Part shown: piece after piece, positions 35,683-44,801 of the stretch
How positions within the stretch are numbered: the first letter of the stretch is position 1
How the letters are laid out: each line of letters opens with the position of its first letter
Assembly: GCF_002001015.1 (NCBI RefSeq)
Contig: NZ_MUNO01000050.1
Location: 62,001 to 126,000, forward strand
Reading direction: 5' to 3'
Length of the DNA stretch: 64,000 nt
From: Polaromonas sp. A23
Lineage (GTDB): Bacteria > Pseudomonadota > Gammaproteobacteria > Burkholderiales > Burkholderiaceae_C
Position numbers and translations under genes: made by a program
Notes under the pieces: model-generated
Database searches by the model: none
Told to the model about the DNA's origin: nothing
Seen by the model: only the letters and a program-made list of their open reading frames with translations

Positions 35683-36042
35683 ATGCCTCGCGTCAAACGT
35701 GGTGTAACGGCTCGCGCCCGCCACAAAAAAGTTTTAGCCCTTGCAAAAGGTTTCCGCGGCCGCCGCGGCAATGTCTATCGCATCGCCAAAGAAGCGGTGA
35801 TGAAGGCCGGGCAATATGCCTACCGTGACCGCCGTACCAAGAAGCGCGTGTTCCGTCAGCTCTGGATTGCGCGTATCAACGCCGCCAGCCGCTCATTCGG
35901 CATGACATACAGCCAGTTCGCCAACGGCCTGAAAAAAGCCGGCATCGAGATCGATCGCAAGGTCCTTTCCGACATGGCGATTCACGACAGCGCTGCTTTT
36001 GGCGCCATCGTGGAGCAGGTCAAGGCCAAGCTTGCTGCCTGA
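35683..36042 (+). CDS. rplT: 50S ribosomal protein L20
   Basis: A 119-residue L20, with the basic N-terminal helix [51 protein letters not shown] and [30 protein letters not shown]20 is an early 23S rRNA assembly protein and in other bacteria represses its own operon, so the structured region upstream of rpmI is a natural target. AAGGAG precedes the start. Confidence 0.97.
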   Translation: MPRVKRGVTARARHKKVLALAKGFRGRRGNVYRIAKEAVMKAGQYAYRDRRTKKRVFRQLWIARINAASRSFGMTYSQFANGLKKAGIEIDRKVLSDMAIHDSAAFGAIVEQVKAKLAA

Positions 36043-36057
36043 TTTTTGAGGGGCGAT

Positions 36058-36113
36058 CAGCTATTGAATTGATAGCTGGTTGCGCACAAAAGACGAGGGC
36101 TGGAGCTTGAAAA
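36058..36113 (+). repeat. Family-A repeat between rplT and pheS
   Basis: CAGCTATTGAATTGATAGCT, then GGTTGCGCACAAAAGACG, then AGGGCTGGAGCTTGAAAAGG. The final segment also forms the 5' arm of the terminator at 36097-36134. Confidence 0.8.
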
Positions 36114-36134
36114 GGCTCTGGCCCTTTTTCTTTG
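36097..36134 (+). terminator. Intrinsic terminator between rplT and pheS
   Basis: GGGCTGGAGC pairs with GCTCTGGCCC through ten pairs (two G-T) around an 8-base loop, then TTTTTCTTT. No Phe-rich leader frame precedes it, so it is probably a plain terminator or partial attenuator built from the repeat. Confidence 0.75.
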
Positions 36135-36185
36135 TCCGCGCTGCAGGCGAGGTAGCCGGGCGGTTTGGCAATTTACAAGAAATTT

Positions 36186-37238
36186 ATGAACGAACTCGAT
36201 GCTCTCGTGGATGCGGCGACAACCAGTTTTGCCCAGGCTGTCACGCCAGCCGATCTGGAAAACGCCAAGGCGCAATTTCTCGGCAAGTCCGGCCGCATCA
36301 CGGAGCTGATGAAGGGCCTGGCAGCACTGCCTGTGGAAGAGAAAAAAACACGCGGTGCTGCCATCAACCTGGCCAAGCAGGGCGTTGAAGCTGCGCTGAC
36401 TGCACGCCGCCAGGCGCTGGCGGATGCAGAGTTGCAGGTGCAGCTCAAGGCCGAGGCGCTGGATGTTTCGCTGCCGGGCCGCCAGCGGCCGACCGGCGGC
36501 CTGCACCCGGTCTCCCTGACGCTGGAGCGCATCGAGGCCATCTTCGGCTCCATGGGCTTTGATGTGGCCGAAGGCCCGGAGATCGAAACCGACTGGTTCA
36601 ACTTCACCGCGCTGAACACGCCGGAAGACCACCCAGCCCGCTCCATGCACGACACCTTCTATGTTGAAGGCGGCACGGAAACCGCACCCAACCTGCTGCG
36701 CACGCACACCAGCCCGATGCAGATCCGTTACGCCGTTCAGCACGTCAAGAAGCACAAGGTGCTGATAACTGCCGGCGGCGTGATGCCCGAGATTCGTGTG
36801 ATCGCGCCGGGCCGTACCTACCGCGTGGACAGCGATGCCACGCACTCGCCGATGTTCCACCAGTGCGAAGGCCTGTGGGTAGGCCAGAACGTCAGTTTCA
36901 AGGACCTGAAAGTCGTGTTCACCGACTTCTGCCGTACCTTCTTCGAAAGTGACGATCTGGTGCTGCGCTTTCGCCCCAGCTTTTTCCCCTTCACCGAGCC
37001 GAGCGCTGAGATCGACATCCAGTTCCAGGCCGGTCCGCTGGCCGGCCGCTGGCTGGAGGTGGCCGGCTCTGGCCAGGTGCACCCGAACGTGGTGCGCAAC
37101 ATGGGTCTGGACCCCGAGCACTACATCGGTTTTGCCTTCGGCATGGGTCCGGACCGCTTGACCATGCTGCGGTACGACGTCAACGATTTGCGGCTGTTTT
37201 TTGACGGTGACCTGCGCTTTCTCTCGCAATTCCAGTAA
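36186..37238 (+). CDS. pheS: Phenylalanyl-tRNA synthetase alpha subunit
   Basis: A 350-residue catalytic subunit of the alpha2-beta2 enzyme charging tRNA-Phe. An N-terminal coiled-coil arm (about 1-90) is followed by the class II core with [28 protein letters not shown], motif 2 [26 protein letters not shown] and motif 3 [26 protein letters not shown]. The ATG at 36186 (MNELDALV) starts the conserved sequence; a TTG at 36165 would add seven residues. pheT follows 20 bases later. Confidence 0.96.
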   Translation: MNELDALVDAATTSFAQAVTPADLENAKAQFLGKSGRITELMKGLAALPVEEKKTRGAAINLAKQGVEAALTARRQALADAELQVQLKAEALDVSLPGRQRPTGGLHPVSLTLERIEAIFGSMGFDVAEGPEIETDWFNFTALNTPEDHPARSMHDTFYVEGGTETAPNLLRTHTSPMQIRYAVQHVKKHKVLITAGGVMPEIRVIAPGRTYRVDSDATHSPMFHQCEGLWVGQNVSFKDLKVVFTDFCRTFFESDDLVLRFRPSFFPFTEPSAEIDIQFQAGPLAGRWLEVAGSGQVHPNVVRNMGLDPEHYIGFAFGMGPDRLTMLRYDVNDLRLFFDGDLRFLSQFQ

Positions 37239-37258
37239 TTCATTGGGACTGATTAAAA

Positions 37259-39685
37259 ATGCAATTTCCTGAATCCTGGTTGCGTGAATTCTGCAATCCA
37301 CCGCTGAGCACCGAACAGCTCGCTGAAACCCTGACGATGGCCGGACTGGAAGTGGAGGAGCTCAAACCGGTGGCTCCGCCTTTCAGCAAGATCGTGGTCG
37401 GAGAAATCCGCGAGGCGGTGCAGCATCCAGATGCCGACCGTCTGCGTGTCTGCCAGGTTGACGTGGGGCAGGGCGCCCTGCTCAACATCGTTTGCGGCGC
37501 GCCCAATGCGCGAGTCGGCATCAAGGTGCCATGCGCGCTGGTGGGCGCCGAGCTGCCTCCCGGTGAAGATGGCAAACCTTTCCTGATCAAGGTCGGCAAG
37601 CTTCGTGGTGTGGAAAGCCAGGGCATGTTGTGCTCGGCTCGCGAACTCAAGCTCTCCGAAGACCACGGCGGACTGCTTGAGCTGGCCTCGGATGCAGCGG
37701 TGGGCCAGGATATCCGTGAACACCTCAAGCTCGACGACACGCTGTTCACCCTCAAGCTCACGCCCAACCTGGCGCATTGCCTGAGCGTTTACGGTGTGGC
37801 GCGCGAAGTCGCTGCGCTCACGGGTGCACCGCTTCAAACGCCTGTCATCCCGGCCGTGGCCGCGACCGACGCCACGAAGTTGCCAGTCAAGATCAGCGCG
37901 CCCGATTTGTGCGGCCGCTTTTCGGGGCGTGTGGTGCGCAACGTCAATACAAAGGCCGTCACGCCGCAATGGATGGTGGATCGCCTGGCTCGCTGCGGCC
38001 AGCGCAGTGTTACCGCGCTGGTGGATATTTCGAACTATGTGATGTTCGAACTGGGTCGGCCCTCACACATCTTTGACCTCGACAAGATCCATGGCGGCCT
38101 CGACGTCCGCTGGGGCAAGCCCGGCGAGACGCTCAAGCTGCTCAACGGGAACACCGTCACAGTTGACGAAAAAGTTGGCGTCATTGCCGACAACGCGCAG
38201 GTTGAGTCGCTGGCAGGCATCATGGGTGGTGACGCGACGGCGGTGTCTGATGACACGAAGCACGTCTACGTCGAAGCTGCCTTCTGGTGGCCCAAGTCGA
38301 TTGCCGGACGCTCACGCCGCTACAACTTTTCCACCGATGCTGGCCACCGCTTCGAGCGCGGTGTAGATCCCGGCCAGACCGTGGAGCACATCGAACGTAT
38401 CACCCAGCTGATCATTGACATTTGCGGCACGCCGGAAACCGTGTGCGGCCCCATGGACGACCAGCAGGTCAATGTACCGAAAGCGGCACCCGTCACCTTG
38501 CGTGTGGCGCGTGCGGCAAAAGTGATCGGCATGCCGCTCACGCAGGCGCAATGCCTTGATGCCCTTCAGCGTCTCGGCCTGCCGGTGTCGCAAGGCGATG
38601 GCACGCTGACGGTGACCCCGCCAAGCTATCGCTTTGACCTGCAGATCGAGGAAGACCTGATCGAGGAAGTGGTGCGCATGGTGGGTTATCAGCAACTGCC
38701 CACCACACCGCCATTGGCGCCCATCACCTCGCGCATACGCCCCGAAGCCAGACGCAGTCCCTTTGCCGTGCGCCGCGCGCTGGCTGCGCTGGGCTACCAG
38801 GAAACCATCAATTTCAGTTTTGTCGAAGAACGCTGGGAGCACGAGCTCGCCGGTAACCCGAATCCCATCAAGCTGCTCAACCCGATTGCCAGCCAGATGA
38901 GCGTGATGCGCTCGTCCCTGCTCGGCTCGCTGTTGCAGGTGCTCAAGTTCAACCTGGACCGCAAGGCCGGCCGGGTCAATGTATTTGAACTCGGACGGGT
39001 TTTCTTGCGCGATGCACGCAGCCAGAACACTGACACCACCGTCGCCGGTTTTGACCAGCCCATGCGGGTGGCGGGTCTGGCTTATGGGCCGCGCGAGACT
39101 CTGCAGTGGGGTACCTCCGACAAGGGCGTCGATTTCTTCGACGTCAAGGGTGATGTGCAGGCTTTGCTGGCACCCTTGCAGCCGGTGTTTGCGCCGGCAA
39201 CCCATCCAGCCATGCATCCGGGACGCTGTGCCAGCGTGACCCTGAACGGTGTGGCGGTCGGCTTTGTGGGTGAGTTGCATCCGCAGTGGCGTCAGGGCTA
39301 CGAGCTGGCTCAGGCGCCCATTGTTTTCGAGCTGGCACTCGATGCCGTGCTGCAACGTCCCGTGCCCAGTTTCCAGCCGGTGAGCAAGCTCCAGCCCGTT
39401 GAGCGGGACATTGCAGTCATTGTTGCCGAAGCGGTGACGCATTCGGCGCTGATGGCAGCGATTGAGGGTGCCGACACGCGCGGCCTGCTCAAATCGGCCA
39501 CGCTGTTCGATATCTACCGTCCGCAACAGGCCAATGCCGCGATGCAGCTCGGCGAAAAAAGCCTGGCTGTGCGCTTGGTGCTTGGCAGCGACGAAGCTAC
39601 ACTGACCGACGAGCAAATTGAGGCGGCGATCAAGGCCGTGCTTGAGAATCTTGGTAGCGGCCTGCAGGCGCGTTTGCGTGCCTGA
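37259..39685 (+). CDS. pheT: Phenylalanyl-tRNA synthetase beta subunit
   Basis: An 808-residue subunit for tRNA binding and editing, normal length for bacteria. Visible domains are B1 (MQFPESWLREFCNPPL), the OB-fold tRNA-binding domain about 40-150 with VGEIREAVQHPDADRLRVCQVDVG, B3/B4 editing region about 210-390, B5, a catalytic-like core, and the C-terminal ferredoxin-fold anticodon-binding domain (about 715-808, FQPVSKLQPVERDIAVIV). It is co-transcribed with pheS and followed by ihfA. Confidence 0.96.
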   Translation: MQFPESWLREFCNPPLSTEQLAETLTMAGLEVEELKPVAPPFSKIVVGEIREAVQHPDADRLRVCQVDVGQGALLNIVCGAPNARVGIKVPCALVGAELPPGEDGKPFLIKVGKLRGVESQGMLCSARELKLSEDHGGLLELASDAAVGQDIREHLKLDDTLFTLKLTPNLAHCLSVYGVAREVAALTGAPLQTPVIPAVAATDATKLPVKISAPDLCGRFSGRVVRNVNTKAVTPQWMVDRLARCGQRSVTALVDISNYVMFELGRPSHIFDLDKIHGGLDVRWGKPGETLKLLNGNTVTVDEKVGVIADNAQVESLAGIMGGDATAVSDDTKHVYVEAAFWWPKSIAGRSRRYNFSTDAGHRFERGVDPGQTVEHIERITQLIIDICGTPETVCGPMDDQQVNVPKAAPVTLRVARAAKVIGMPLTQAQCLDALQRLGLPVSQGDGTLTVTPPSYRFDLQIEEDLIEEVVRMVGYQQLPTTPPLAPITSRIRPEARRSPFAVRRALAALGYQETINFSFVEERWEHELAGNPNPIKLLNPIASQMSVMRSSLLGSLLQVLKFNLDRKAGRVNVFELGRVFLRDARSQNTDTTVAGFDQPMRVAGLAYGPRETLQWGTSDKGVDFFDVKGDVQALLAPLQPVFAPATHPAMHPGRCASVTLNGVAVGFVGELHPQWRQGYELAQAPIVFELALDAVLQRPVPSFQPVSKLQPVERDIAVIVAEAVTHSALMAAIEGADTRGLLKSATLFDIYRPQQANAAMQLGEKSLAVRLVLGSDEATLTDEQIEAAIKAVLENLGSGLQARLRA

Positions 39686-39705
39686 GGCTGGAGGCCACAA
39701 GAACA

Positions 39706-40059
39706 ATGAACAGCGAGGAGCGTGCCGTGGAATTTTCCGTTGAAAGTCTTGAGAGCCCTGCGCTGACCAAGGCCCATCTTGCAGAGCTACTGTTCGAACA
39801 GATCGGCCTGAACAAGCGTGAATCCAAGGACATGATTGACGCCTTTTTCGACCTGATTTCCGACAGCCTGGTCGACGGCAACGATGTCAAAATTTCCGGT
39901 TTCGGTAATTTCCAGATTCGCACCAAGGCGCCGCGCCCGGGGCGAAACCCGCGCACTGGCGAGTCCATTCCGATTCGAGCGCGCCGTGTGGTGACTTTTC
40001 ACGCCAGTCATAAACTCAAAGAGCAGATCCAGGGAGAAACGGGTACTGCTCCAGTTTGA
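39706..40059 (+). CDS. ihfA: Integration host factor alpha subunit
   Basis: A 117-residue DNA-bending protein that forms a heterodimer with IhfB (encoded at 44.4-44.7 kb). The HU/IHF family signature is GFGNFQIRTKAPRPGRNPRTGE, with the intercalating Pro in RPGRNP. An N-terminal extension of about 17 residues (MNSEERAVEFSVESLES) precedes the usual start ALTKAHLAE. It is the last gene of the pheST cluster. The MerR gene I expected after it is absent. Confidence 0.95.
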   Translation: MNSEERAVEFSVESLESPALTKAHLAELLFEQIGLNKRESKDMIDAFFDLISDSLVDGNDVKISGFGNFQIRTKAPRPGRNPRTGESIPIRARRVVTFHASHKLKEQIQGETGTAPV

Positions 40060-40207
40060 CATTGCTTGAGCCAGGGCTAGCGCGCTGAGATCTGCGCCGA
40101 GTTGTTCCTGCATACGATCTTCGTACCCAGGGTTGCTCAGACTTTGCTCTCAATTTCGTAGCCGCTGGCGCCCGTGAAATAGGGGGAGAAGGCCAAATTG
40201 GCAAAAT

Positions 40208-40230
40208 AAAACCCGCCGAAGCGGGTTGTT
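40208..40230 (-). terminator. Intrinsic terminator of the ComEA-like gene
   Basis: On the minus strand AACCCGC and GCGGGTT enclose a TTCG tetraloop, followed by TTATTTTG. It lies 16 bases after the stop codon of the gene. Confidence 0.8.
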
Positions 40231-40245
40231 GCCGAGCACGATGGC

Positions 40246-40758
40246 TTACTTCTTCGCAGCGCTCGCTGCAGCTTTAGGTGAGTCAGCTTTCGCATCTGCC
40301 TTGGGCATCACCGCAGCTTTTGCGTCTTTTGCCGTTTCTTTTACTGCCTCTTTGGTGGCAATGGCTGCGCCTTTAACGGCATCTTTGGTCGCAACAGCTG
40401 CATCCTTGGCTTTTTCCGTGACTGGCTTGTTTATTTTCTTCTCCGCTTTTTTGTCTGCTTTTGCATCGGCTTTGGTTTCTGCCTTGGCGCTGACTTTGTA
40501 GCTGGTGCCGTTGACGGTCAGGCCATCGGCGGAGAAAGTGGCGGCGCTGTCGGTGCCTACACCTTTGACGCGTGTCACAAAGTCATTCCAGTCTTTGAAG
40601 GGGGCTTTCTTGCGCTCGGAGATGATGAGGGCGGACTTGACGGGACCAATGCCCTTGATGCTGTCGAGTTCGGCAGAGGTGGCGGTGTTGACCTCCACCG
40701 CGGCGAAGGCCATCGCGACGTACATGGTGGCGATAAAGGCCAGCAATTTTTTGAACAT
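40246..40758 (-). CDS. ComEA-like helix-hairpin-helix protein with Lys/Ala-rich tail
   Basis: A 170-residue exported protein. The signal peptide (MFKKLLAFIATMYVAMAFA) precedes a helix-hairpin-helix DNA-binding domain (VEVNTATSAELDSIKGIGPVKSALIISERKK, about 20-75), as in ComEA competence proteins. From about residue 85 the tail is almost only Lys, Ala, Asp, Glu and Thr with loosely repeated ATKDAVKGAAIATKEAVK segments, like histone-H1 or LEA-type repeats. DNA binding at the cell surface or in the periplasm is inferred. The ATG at 40758 has GAGGAG upstream. Confidence 0.85.
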   Translation of the reverse strand: MFKKLLAFIATMYVAMAFAAVEVNTATSAELDSIKGIGPVKSALIISERKKAPFKDWNDFVTRVKGVGTDSAATFSADGLTVNGTSYKVSAKAETKADAKADKKAEKKINKPVTEKAKDAAVATKDAVKGAAIATKEAVKETAKDAKAAVMPKADAKADSPKAAASAAKK

Positions 40759-40884
40759 CAGGAAACTCCTCAAATGGATTGGTGAAGCAGGGGCGCCATC
40801 CTGTGAATCAGGATGTCCACCTTGATAACGGTTGTCGGAAATGCGGCGTTGACCGGTCTGTGAAACTGAAATACAGAATAGCGC

Positions 40885-41889
40885 TTAAATGCTGCTTGAG
40901 AGAGCCTTCATGTAAGCAGCTACACCCGTCTGGACGTCTGCAAACGAATGCTTACATCCGGCCGCGCGCAGAGCCGTCAGATCAGCCTGGGTGTAGCTCT
41001 GGTATTTGCCGACGAGGGCGGGCGGGAAGTCAATGTAGTCGATCAGGCTGCCGTGTGCAGCTTCCTGCAGCGTCAGGGGATTATCGCCCTGTTGCTGGCG
41101 CAGTGCGTTGACAACGGCCAGTGCGACGTCGTTGAACGGCTGGGCACGACCGGTGCCCAGGTTGAAGATGCCGGATTTTTCCGGGTTGTCAAAAAACCAG
41201 AGATTCACGGCCACCACATCATCGATAAAGACAAAATCGCGCATCTGTTCGCCGGGGCCATAGCCGCCGTGACCACCGAACAGTTTGACCTTGCCTTCCG
41301 CGCGGAACTGGTTGAACTGGTGAAAGGCGACGCTGGCCATGCGGCCTTTATGCTGCTCGCGTGGGCCGTACACATTGAAGTAGCGAAAGCCGGCGACCTG
41401 TGTTGCCGCACCGGAAAAGTCGTGCCCCAGTTCGCGCCGCAGCCGCTGATCGAACAGCAGCTTGGAGTAGCCGTATACGTTGAGCGGCTTTTCAAACTCA
41501 GGCGATTCGCGAAAGGTGTCTGATCCGCCATAGGTTGCGGCCGATGATGCGTACAACAGCCGCGCGCCCTGGTCCTGGCAGGCAGCATACAGGTCGCAGG
41601 ACAGCGTGTAGTTGTTGTCCATCATGTACTTGCCGTCTGACTCCATGGTGTCGCTGCAGGCGCCTTCGTGGAAGACGGCTTCAACATCGCCAAAGGCTGA
41701 CTCTGCAAACAAGTCGTAAAAGTCGTCAGCGTCGACGTAGTCTGCAATCTGCAAGTCCGCCAGGTTGCGGAATTTGTCGCCGTGGGTCAGATCGTCCACC
41801 GCAATGATGTCGTCAATGCCGCGGGCATTCAGGCCTCGAATGAGATTGGATCCAATGAAGCCGGCCGCGCCGGTGACCACGATTTTCAT
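40885..41889 (-). CDS. hldD: ADP-L-glycero-D-manno-heptose 6-epimerase
   Basis: A 334-residue short-chain-dehydrogenase-type epimerase, last step in making the LPS core precursor ADP-L-glycero-D-manno-heptose. The NADP-binding start is [20 protein letters not shown] and the catalytic YGYSKLLFD carries the YxxxK pair. [23 protein letters not shown] is characteristic. It lies 14 bases after hldA, in the same operon. Confidence 0.96.
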   Translation of the reverse strand: MKIVVTGAAGFIGSNLIRGLNARGIDDIIAVDDLTHGDKFRNLADLQIADYVDADDFYDLFAESAFGDVEAVFHEGACSDTMESDGKYMMDNNYTLSCDLYAACQDQGARLLYASSAATYGGSDTFRESPEFEKPLNVYGYSKLLFDQRLRRELGHDFSGAATQVAGFRYFNVYGPREQHKGRMASVAFHQFNQFRAEGKVKLFGGHGGYGPGEQMRDFVFIDDVVAVNLWFFDNPEKSGIFNLGTGRAQPFNDVALAVVNALRQQQGDNPLTLQEAAHGSLIDYIDFPPALVGKYQSYTQADLTALRAAGCKHSFADVQTGVAAYMKALSSSI

Positions 41890-41903
41890 GAAAATTCCTT
41901 GCG

Positions 41904-42851
41904 TTATGGCGTGGCGAACAACTCGTCGTAGCTGACAGTGGCCGTGCCGAACTTGCCGACCACGATACCGCCTGCACGATTGGCCACGGGCACCGCCTCG
42001 CGCAGGCTCAGGCCGGCCGCCAGCATGGTTGCGAGGGTGCCGATCACTGTGTCGCCGGCGCCTGTAACGTCAAATACTTCGCGCGCCAGGGCCGGTACAT
42101 GCAGCTGGCCTTGCTCGTCAAACAGCGTCATGCCCTCTTCGCTGCGCGTCAATAACAGAGCTTGCAGTTTGAGACTCGCTCGCAAATTCTGTGCTTTGAT
42201 TTGAAGATCAGCCTCAGTGCTCCAGTGGCCAATGACTTGCTCAAGCTCGGCGCGATTGGGCGTGATTGCGGTGGCATGCTGATAGCGCGAGTAGTCAGAC
42301 CCCTTGGGATCAACCAGCACGGCTTTGCCAGCTTCACGGGCCTGCGCAATCATCAGACCGATATGGGCAAGACCGCCTTTGCCGTAGTCGGAGAAGAGCA
42401 CGGTGTCATGCTGAGGGAGCAGACGGTTAAATTCCGCCGACTGCGATGCGAGGACTTCGTTTTCGGGCGTGTTTTCAAAATCAAGCCGAAGCAGCTGTTG
42501 CTGACGGCCGATCACACGCAGCTTGACGGTTGTTTTGAGTTTGGGGTCGCGGCCGAAGCAGGGTGTGATGCCGGAGCCGGCCACCAGGGCTTCCAGCTGG
42601 TGGCTGGCCTCGTCGTCACCCACCACGCTCAAAAGTGATGCCCGGGCGTTCAAGGTCACGATGTTATAGGCAACATTGGCAGCACCGCCCATGCGCTCTT
42701 CCTGACGCGTGACGCGCACCACAGGCACAGGCGCTTCCGGCGAGATGCGGTCTACCGCGCCATACCAATAGCGGTCCAGCATGGCGTCGCCCACTACGAG
42801 GACGCGGGCCTTGGCGAGCTGCTCACGGGATAGGTTTGAAGTTGTTGCCAT
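41904..42851 (-). CDS. hldA: D-glycero-beta-D-manno-heptose-7-phosphate kinase
   Basis: A 315-residue PfkB-family sugar kinase for LPS heptose synthesis. It shows the N-terminal [41 protein letters not shown] and the PfkB signature [17 protein letters not shown] with the catalytic Asp. It corresponds to the kinase half of E. coli HldE; the adenylyltransferase domain is absent, so a separate hldC gene must lie elsewhere. Confidence 0.93.
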   Translation of the reverse strand: MATTSNLSREQLAKARVLVVGDAMLDRYWYGAVDRISPEAPVPVVRVTRQEERMGGAANVAYNIVTLNARASLLSVVGDDEASHQLEALVAGSGITPCFGRDPKLKTTVKLRVIGRQQQLLRLDFENTPENEVLASQSAEFNRLLPQHDTVLFSDYGKGGLAHIGLMIAQAREAGKAVLVDPKGSDYSRYQHATAITPNRAELEQVIGHWSTEADLQIKAQNLRASLKLQALLLTRSEEGMTLFDEQGQLHVPALAREVFDVTGAGDTVIGTLATMLAAGLSLREAVPVANRAGGIVVGKFGTATVSYDELFATP

Positions 42852-42897
42852 GTTCTGTTCTCAAGCAAGGAACAGCGTGGAACCGGCTTTGCCGGGC

Positions 42898-42945
42898 CAC
42901 AGCTGTTGCCCCTGCAAGGGGGGGGAGGCGAAGCCTCCACGGGGT
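42898..42945 (-). repeat. Family-B GC-rich repeat fragment between lapB and hldA
   Basis: A short GC-rich block with TTGCCCCTGCAAGGGGGGGG and GGCGAAGCCTCC, similar in composition and motifs to the longer family-B copies. No coding sequence is seen in the 107-base gap. Confidence 0.45.
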
Positions 42946-42958
42946 GTACATAAGCTTT

Positions 42959-44104
42959 TCATAACTCTTCAATGCGCCGGGCCGGGTAGCTGTCCCAGGC
43001 CTGGCAGCCGGGACAGTGCCAGAAATGCTGGGTTGCCTCAAAACCGCAGGCGGCGCAACGGTAACGCATCAGGGGTTTGGTCGCCTTGTCCAGCGCGCGC
43101 TGGACAAGGATGTGTTGATGCTCATCGCCCAGTTTTTCGCCAGCGATCCATTTTGCGGCGGCAACCAGCGAAGGTTCGTGCTCCAGATGCTGGACATAGC
43201 GGTCGCGCGGTTCACCAGGATTCGAATCGAGTTTGATGATCGCTTCAACCAGGTCAATGGACGGCATGCTTGCATAACTGGCTTGCAAGAGATCAGTGGC
43301 CTGCTGCTGTCGACCACTTTGCTGGGCCACGTTGCCAAGCAGACTCGCAGCAAGTGGCAGGGCTTGCGGTGCAGTTTTCTCCAGTTTCAGGAGGGTTTCA
43401 AAGGCATCCTGGTGCCGGCCCAACTGGCTTTGCAGTTTGGCCAGATCAATCAGTGGGCGGGGTGAGTTTGGCGCCAGGCGAATGGCCTGTTGGAGAGTCC
43501 CAAGAGCTTCTTCGGTGTCACCGGACGCTGACGCCGTGAGCGCCTGTTCGCACAGGTAATGCGCCTGGCGGCCGCTGAAACTTCCGTGGCTGGCGCTATC
43601 GAGTTTGCCGGCAATCTCGGTGGCATGAGCCCAATCGCGCGAGCGCTCATAAATCGCAAGCAGAGCCAACATTGACTCTTCTCCGTAGCTGGTGCCCTCA
43701 AGTTTCCTCAGTGCAATTTCAGCACGGTCCAACAGCCCGGCCTTAAGGAAATCGAGTGCCAACGCGTGCTGGGCCCGGTCGCGTTCTGGCTGGGTCAGGT
43801 CGCCGCGCGACATCAGATGTTCATGCACGCGTACGGCACGCTCGTATTCGCCACGGCGGCGAAACAGGTTGCCCAATGCGAAGTGCAGCTCGGACGTGTC
43901 GGGATCGTTCTGGACGGCTTCGATGAAAGCGTCGATGGCCTGGTCCTGCTGCTCATTGAGCAGGAAGTTGAGGCCGCGAAAGTAGGCTTTGGGCGCCTGC
44001 CGGTTCTCTATCCGCAACTGCCTCAAATCAAGCCGGGAGGCCAGCCAACCCAGTGTGAACGCTATCGGAAAGCCGAGCAGGACCCAGGTGAAATCAAAGT
44101 CCAT
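42959..44104 (-). CDS. lapB: Lipopolysaccharide assembly protein LapB (TPR plus rubredoxin-like)
   Basis: A 381-residue inner-membrane-anchored protein that links LPS synthesis and transport and controls LpxC stability in E. coli. One N-terminal membrane helix (WVLLGFPIAFTLGWLAS) is followed by several TPR repeats (about 40-320). A C-terminal rubredoxin-like zinc site has YRCAACGFEATQHFWHCPGCQAWDSYP. It starts inside the end of lapA (11-base overlap). Confidence 0.95.
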   Translation of the reverse strand: MDFDFTWVLLGFPIAFTLGWLASRLDLRQLRIENRQAPKAYFRGLNFLLNEQQDQAIDAFIEAVQNDPDTSELHFALGNLFRRRGEYERAVRVHEHLMSRGDLTQPERDRAQHALALDFLKAGLLDRAEIALRKLEGTSYGEESMLALLAIYERSRDWAHATEIAGKLDSASHGSFSGRQAHYLCEQALTASASGDTEEALGTLQQAIRLAPNSPRPLIDLAKLQSQLGRHQDAFETLLKLEKTAPQALPLAASLLGNVAQQSGRQQQATDLLQASYASMPSIDLVEAIIKLDSNPGEPRDRYVQHLEHEPSLVAAAKWIAGEKLGDEHQHILVQRALDKATKPLMRYRCAACGFEATQHFWHCPGCQAWDSYPARRIEEL

Positions 44105-44366
44105 GGTGCATGGTGGACGGGTTCTCGCTGTGGATACTGGTCATGTTCAGGCGGGCATTTTTTCGCTTTTTCCACCAGCGCGGCATCATCATCAGGACGC
44201 CGGTTCCGAGTCCGACCGCAAACGTGATCAGCACGACCAGCACGAGCGGCGCCTGCCACAACGTGCCGAAAAAGAAGTACACGGACACGGCTTGCTGGTT
44301 ATTCAGCGCGAAAGCAAAAAGCGTAAAAAAAATGGCTGCTTTGAGCAGCCACATGAGGTATTTCAC
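44094..44366 (-). CDS. lapA: LapA-domain membrane protein
   Basis: A 90-residue protein with two membrane helices (about 5-22 and 39-62) and a basic tail, of the LapA/DUF1049 family paired with LapB. I take GTG at 44366 as the start because homology begins at KYLMWLLKAAIFFTLFAFALNNQ and AAGGGG lies just upstream; a TTG at 44390 would add eight residues. It overlaps lapB by 11 bases. Confidence 0.88.
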   Translation of the reverse strand: MKYLMWLLKAAIFFTLFAFALNNQQAVSVYFFFGTLWQAPLVLVVLITFAVGLGTGVLMMMPRWWKKRKNARLNMTSIHSENPSTMHHGL

Positions 44367-44417
44367 TTCGGTCCCCTTGTGGTCTGGCAATTGTAGCCAG
44401 AGCGGGGCGAAAAGCCC

Positions 44418-44729
44418 TTATTTCGCCGGAGGGGCGAGCATTTCTTCGGTGCGGGTGTCCACCGCTTCGCGCAGTGCCTTGCCCGGTTTGAAATGAGGAA
44501 CACGCTTTTCCGGGATGGCGACGCTCTCGCCCGAGCGGGGATTGCGGCCCATGCGCGGCGGGCGGCGGTTGATGGAAAAACTGCCAAAACCGCGAATCTC
44601 GATCCGGTGCCCACGCACCAGGGCATCGCTCATGGCGTCAAGAATCGTCTTGACGGCATATTCGGCGTCGCGGTGGGTCAGCTGGCTGAATCGGGCGGCC
44701 AGTTCTTCGACAAGATCGCTTCGGGTCAT
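44418..44729 (-). CDS. ihfB: Integration host factor beta subunit
   Basis: A 103-residue HU/IHF-family DNA-bending protein, partner of IhfA. It begins [26 protein letters not shown] and has the family signature [22 protein letters not shown] with the intercalating Pro. It sits directly after rpsA, the standard arrangement in proteobacteria. The ATG at 44729 is preferred over an upstream extension to 44777. Confidence 0.96.
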   Translation of the reverse strand: MTRSDLVEELAARFSQLTHRDAEYAVKTILDAMSDALVRGHRIEIRGFGSFSINRRPPRMGRNPRSGESVAIPEKRVPHFKPGKALREAVDTRTEEMLAPPAK

Positions 44730-44801
44730 AGGAATAGGGGGACAGAAAAATGGCGTGCCGGTCCGGGGAGCAGGCACGCCATTTTGCGAAAGTCCGCTTG
44801 A

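Noticed and set aside
36043-36185. Phe-codon leader peptide before pheS, as in E. coli pheM
   Set aside because: No short frame with a run of Phe codons precedes the terminator.
40060-40245. Remnant MerR gene or tRNA after ihfA
   Set aside because: No MerR helix-turn-helix residues in any frame and no tRNA fold; only the terminator of the convergent gene is visible.
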